Of a stretch of 64,000 bases of DNA, positions 61,782-64,000 are shown piece by piece. The notes beneath the pieces are model-generated. The model had not been told where the DNA came from, did no database searches, and saw nothing but the letters and a program-made list of their open reading frames with translations. Origin of the DNA: an uncultured Methylocystaceae bacterium (GTDB lineage: Bacteria > Pseudomonadota > Alphaproteobacteria > Rhizobiales > Beijerinckiaceae); contig CALMZV010000131.1 in assembly GCA_937870755.1 (NCBI GenBank), positions 1-64,000 on the forward strand, given 5' to 3'. A program made the position numbers and the translations under genes. Each line of letters begins with the position of its first letter. Positions within the stretch are counted from its first letter, which is position 1.

Positions 61782-64000
61782 TTGATGGTCATCCCCCGGC
61801 TCTGCGTCTGGCTTTGCCGCTGCGCCTCAGCCGCTTTCACGGCCTGCGCGCTCCGTTCCCGCGCGGCGAGCTGCTGGCCCGCGCGCATCAGCGGCCAGGC
61901 GGCGGCCAGCGCCTCGCGCTCGGCCGGCCGCAGGCCGAGCGACGCCGCCTCGAAGGCCTGTCCCTTCGCCTCCTTGGCGCCGTTGCCGAGCAGGGCGCGA
62001 TCGCCGAAGCGTTCGGCCACGGCGCGGTTGAAGCCGTCGATCTCGGCCTTCACCATGCGGTCGGCGAGGGCGAAGCCCATCGCGCTCGGCAGGTCGTTGC
62101 GGTCGATGGCGTCGCGCACGCGCTCGAGCACGATCGCCGCGGCCGGCGACAGGGCGGGAACGTCGACGGAGACCCGATGTCGGAGGCTGCGCTCCTCCGC
62201 CTCGTGCTTGCGGTGCGCCTCGGCGCGCAGCGCGAGATAGCGTTCGATGTCGCGTCTCAGCGCCGGCGCATTGGTCTCGGCGGTGTGGCGCTCGCGGCGA
62301 TCCGCCGCCCCGGCGAGAAGACCCGTGTTGCCGCGGAGCGGACCGATCGTCGCGGGATTATTCGCCAGCTTGTCCAGCGTTGCCGCGCGGGCCGCCGGAT
62401 CGTTCAGCACGGCCTCGAATTTCATCGCGGTGAACGCAGCCTCGGGATTGGCGAAGACCAGCCTGAAGCGGCTCGACATCTCCTCCCACTGCTTCTTGCA
62501 GGCGGGATCGGCGGCGATCTTGTCTTCGACCGCCTCGGCGATCGACTTCGGCCATGCGGCGACGCCAGGGACCATCGGACGGGCCTCCTTCTTGAGAGCG
62601 GTTGTCGGGATGCGGCCGCGCTCGACCAGGCCGAGCCGGGCGCCGATCGCGCGCAGGCGCGAGGCGAGCTCGTCGAGGCGCTGCTTCTGCCGGCGGGCCC
62701 ATCGGGCGCGATCGCCGACGAGGGTGCGCGCGACGCGGATCGCATGGAGGCCGCGACTGGCGGCAAAGCGCAGCGCCTGGGCGTAGAGGCCGTTGCGCTC
62801 GTAATCGAGCGTCGTCTCCTTGGCATTCCGCCGCGACATCAGCGCGCTCAGACCGCCGGCCTTGGCGAAGGACCGGCGCCCGTAATAGAGCGCGACATCC
62901 TCACGATGGCGCGTCAGCGCCACATAGGCGAGATGCCGGTCCAGCGAGAGGCTGGCGAGCACTTTCACGCGGTCGACCGTGGCGCCCTGCGCCTTATGGA
63001 CCGTGACGGCATAGCCGTGGTCGACATTGCTGTAGAAGCGCTGGTCGACGTCGACGCTGCGCCGGTCATCGCCCTCGCCGATCTCGGCGCTGAACCGGCC
63101 GGGCGCCGCCGCGGTGACGCGGGCGACCATGCCGTTCTTGACGCCGATCGAACCCTCGTTGCGCAGGAAGACGACCTGGTCGCCGGGCGCGAACTGGCGC
63201 TCCCCGTCTTCCGTCCGGAACGGCGTGCCTTCGTCGATGATGCCGCGCTCGATCAGCTTGGCGCGGGCCAGCTCGTTGAGCATGCGAACGTCGCGGCGAA
63301 GATGCGCGAGGATCAGGGTCGACTTGGTCGCATCGTAGTCCCGGCTCCAATCGTCGATCAGCGCCTTGACCGCCTCGGCCTTGAGGTTCGAAGCTCTCAT
63401 CCGGCCGTGGCTATGATAGGCGGCCAGCGCCTTGCCGACATGGCCGCGCGCCAGATCGAGCGAGGCGTCGCGCATCCATTGCGCCTTCTGCCGGTAGATC
63501 GTCTCGAGCTCGGCATAGCCGACGCGATCGACCAGGGCGCGGAACGCGGCGCCCGCCTCGATCGGCTGGAGCTGCTCGGGATCGCCGATCAGCACGAGCT
63601 TGGCGCCCGCCTTCGATACGATTTCCACGAAATGCGCCATCTGGCGGGAGGCGACCATGCCGGCCTCGTCGAGGACGAGCACCGTGCGGCCGTCGAGGCC
63701 GTCACGTCCTTTGCTCCAGGCCAGCTCCCACGACGCCAGCGTCCGCGACTTGATGCCGGCCTCCTTCTCCAGCCCCTCGGCGGCCTTCCCCGCCAGAGTG
63801 CCGCCGACCACGCGGTAGCCGGCCGCTTCCCACGCCTCGCGGGCGGCGCGCATCATGGTGGTCTTGCCGGCGCCGGCGCGGCCGACCACGGCCGCGATCC
63901 GCTCCGGCGAAGTGACGTGCTCGATGGCGGTGCGCTGCTCGGCCGACAGCATCGGATGACGATCGAACACGCCGGTCCGCATGCGCTCGCCCACGCCGAA
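61778..64000 (-). CDS. traA: TraA relaxase-helicase, C-terminal helicase part (runs off right edge)
   Basis: At least 740 residues are present and the frame continues past the edge. The visible part is the RecD/TraI-like helicase: Walker A VVGRAGAGKTTMMRAA, DEAGMVASRQMAHFV, LIGDPEQLQPIEAG, then VDHGYAVTVHKAQGATVD and LAYVALTRHREDVALYYG. The C-terminus is the Ti TraA-type tail. The MobA/MobL nickase domain that cuts oriT would lie to the right, with oriT beyond. It starts the operon traA-traF-traB-traH. Confidence 0.93.
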   Translation of the reverse strand, partial: FGVGERMRTGVFDRHPMLSAEQRTAIEHVTSPERIAAVVGRAGAGKTTMMRAAREAWEAAGYRVVGGTLAGKAAEGLEKEAGIKSRTLASWELAWSKGRDGLDGRTVLVLDEAGMVASRQMAHFVEIVSKAGAKLVLIGDPEQLQPIEAGAAFRALVDRVGYAELETIYRQKAQWMRDASLDLARGHVGKALAAYHSHGRMRASNLKAEAVKALIDDWSRDYDATKSTLILAHLRRDVRMLNELARAKLIERGIIDEGTPFRTEDGERQFAPGDQVVFLRNEGSIGVKNGMVARVTAAAPGRFSAEIGEGDDRRSVDVDQRFYSNVDHGYAVTVHKAQGATVDRVKVLASLSLDRHLAYVALTRHREDVALYYGRRSFAKAGGLSALMSRRNAKETTLDYERNGLYAQALRFAASRGLHAIRVARTLVGDRARWARRQKQRLDELASRLRAIGARLGLVERGRIPTTALKKEARPMVPGVAAWPKSIAEAVEDKIAADPACKKQWEEMSSRFRLVFANPEAAFTAMKFEAVLNDPAARAATLDKLANNPATIGPLRGNTGLLAGAADRRERHTAETNAPALRRDIERYLALRAEAHRKHEAEERSLRHRVSVDVPALSPAAAIVLERVRDAIDRNDLPSAMGFALADRMVKAEIDGFNRAVAERFGDRALLGNGAKEAKGQAFEAASLGLRPAEREALAAAWPLMRAGQQLAARERSAQAVKAAEAQRQSQTQSRGMTIK

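Overview
The window looks like most of a large self-transmissible repABC plasmid, or the conjugative part of a secondary replicon, from an alphaproteobacterium of the order Hyphomicrobiales (Rhizobiales). The evidence is high-GC coding sequence, a complete repA-(repD)-repB-repC module with an antisense RNA gene, a Ti-type traI-trb / traAFBH conjugation system under LuxI/LuxR/TraM quorum sensing, and a GTTC-N7-GTTC LexA box typical of Alphaproteobacteria. A Bradyrhizobiaceae/Xanthobacteraceae-like host is a guess from the gene mix. No rRNA, tRNA, CRISPR array or intact insertion sequence was seen.

Layout. (1) 1-2072: left edge of imuA (SOS mutagenesis) with its LexA box, then a mobile mystery protein A / Fic protein B / DUF2513 operon. 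(2) 2106-6396: type II NADH dehydrogenase, an unrecognised protein, a DUF1971 protein, and an oppositely oriented DUF3016 / double flavin-barrel pair. (3) 6438-13772: a toxin-antitoxin and defence-like stretch (unknown protein, PIN toxin, HTH-DUF433 antitoxin, large PHP-ATPase of TrlF type), a DUF1612/HTH protein and a serine resolvase with candidate binding sites. (4) 13782-18078: repC, antisense RNA gene, repB, repD and repA on the minus strand, with three parS palindromes. (5) 18079-28572: a divergent control region with two lux-box-like palindromes, then traI-trbBCDEJKLFGHI. (6) 28573-57921: about 29 kb of cargo between trbI and traR. It holds alcohol dehydrogenase, PEP synthase, universal stress protein, an RND efflux pump with its TetR regulator, a lipoprotein hydrolase, fabI-ackA-pta-phaC with a TetR regulator and phasin, a tripartite ABC exporter, an HAD-GH65 fusion, GltS and an MFS transporter. 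(7) 57922-64000: traR, traM (convergent), then traH, traB, traF and the helicase half of traA on the minus strand.

How it fits together. TraI makes the acyl-homoserine lactone, TraR should respond to it and TraM should restrain TraR. The lux-like boxes lie where one signal could raise both mating-pore expression (traI-trb) and copy number (rep), as in Ti plasmids. The metabolic cargo reads as a low-oxygen, redox and carbon-storage package (PHA synthase and phasin, acetate kinase and phosphotransacetylase, PEP synthase, stress protein). Two FNR/FixK-type boxes, one perfect and one with a single mismatch, sit next to parts of it. Toxin-antitoxin, resolvase and partition functions would stabilise the replicon. 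The coupling genes and oriT usually found near traA are not in the window.
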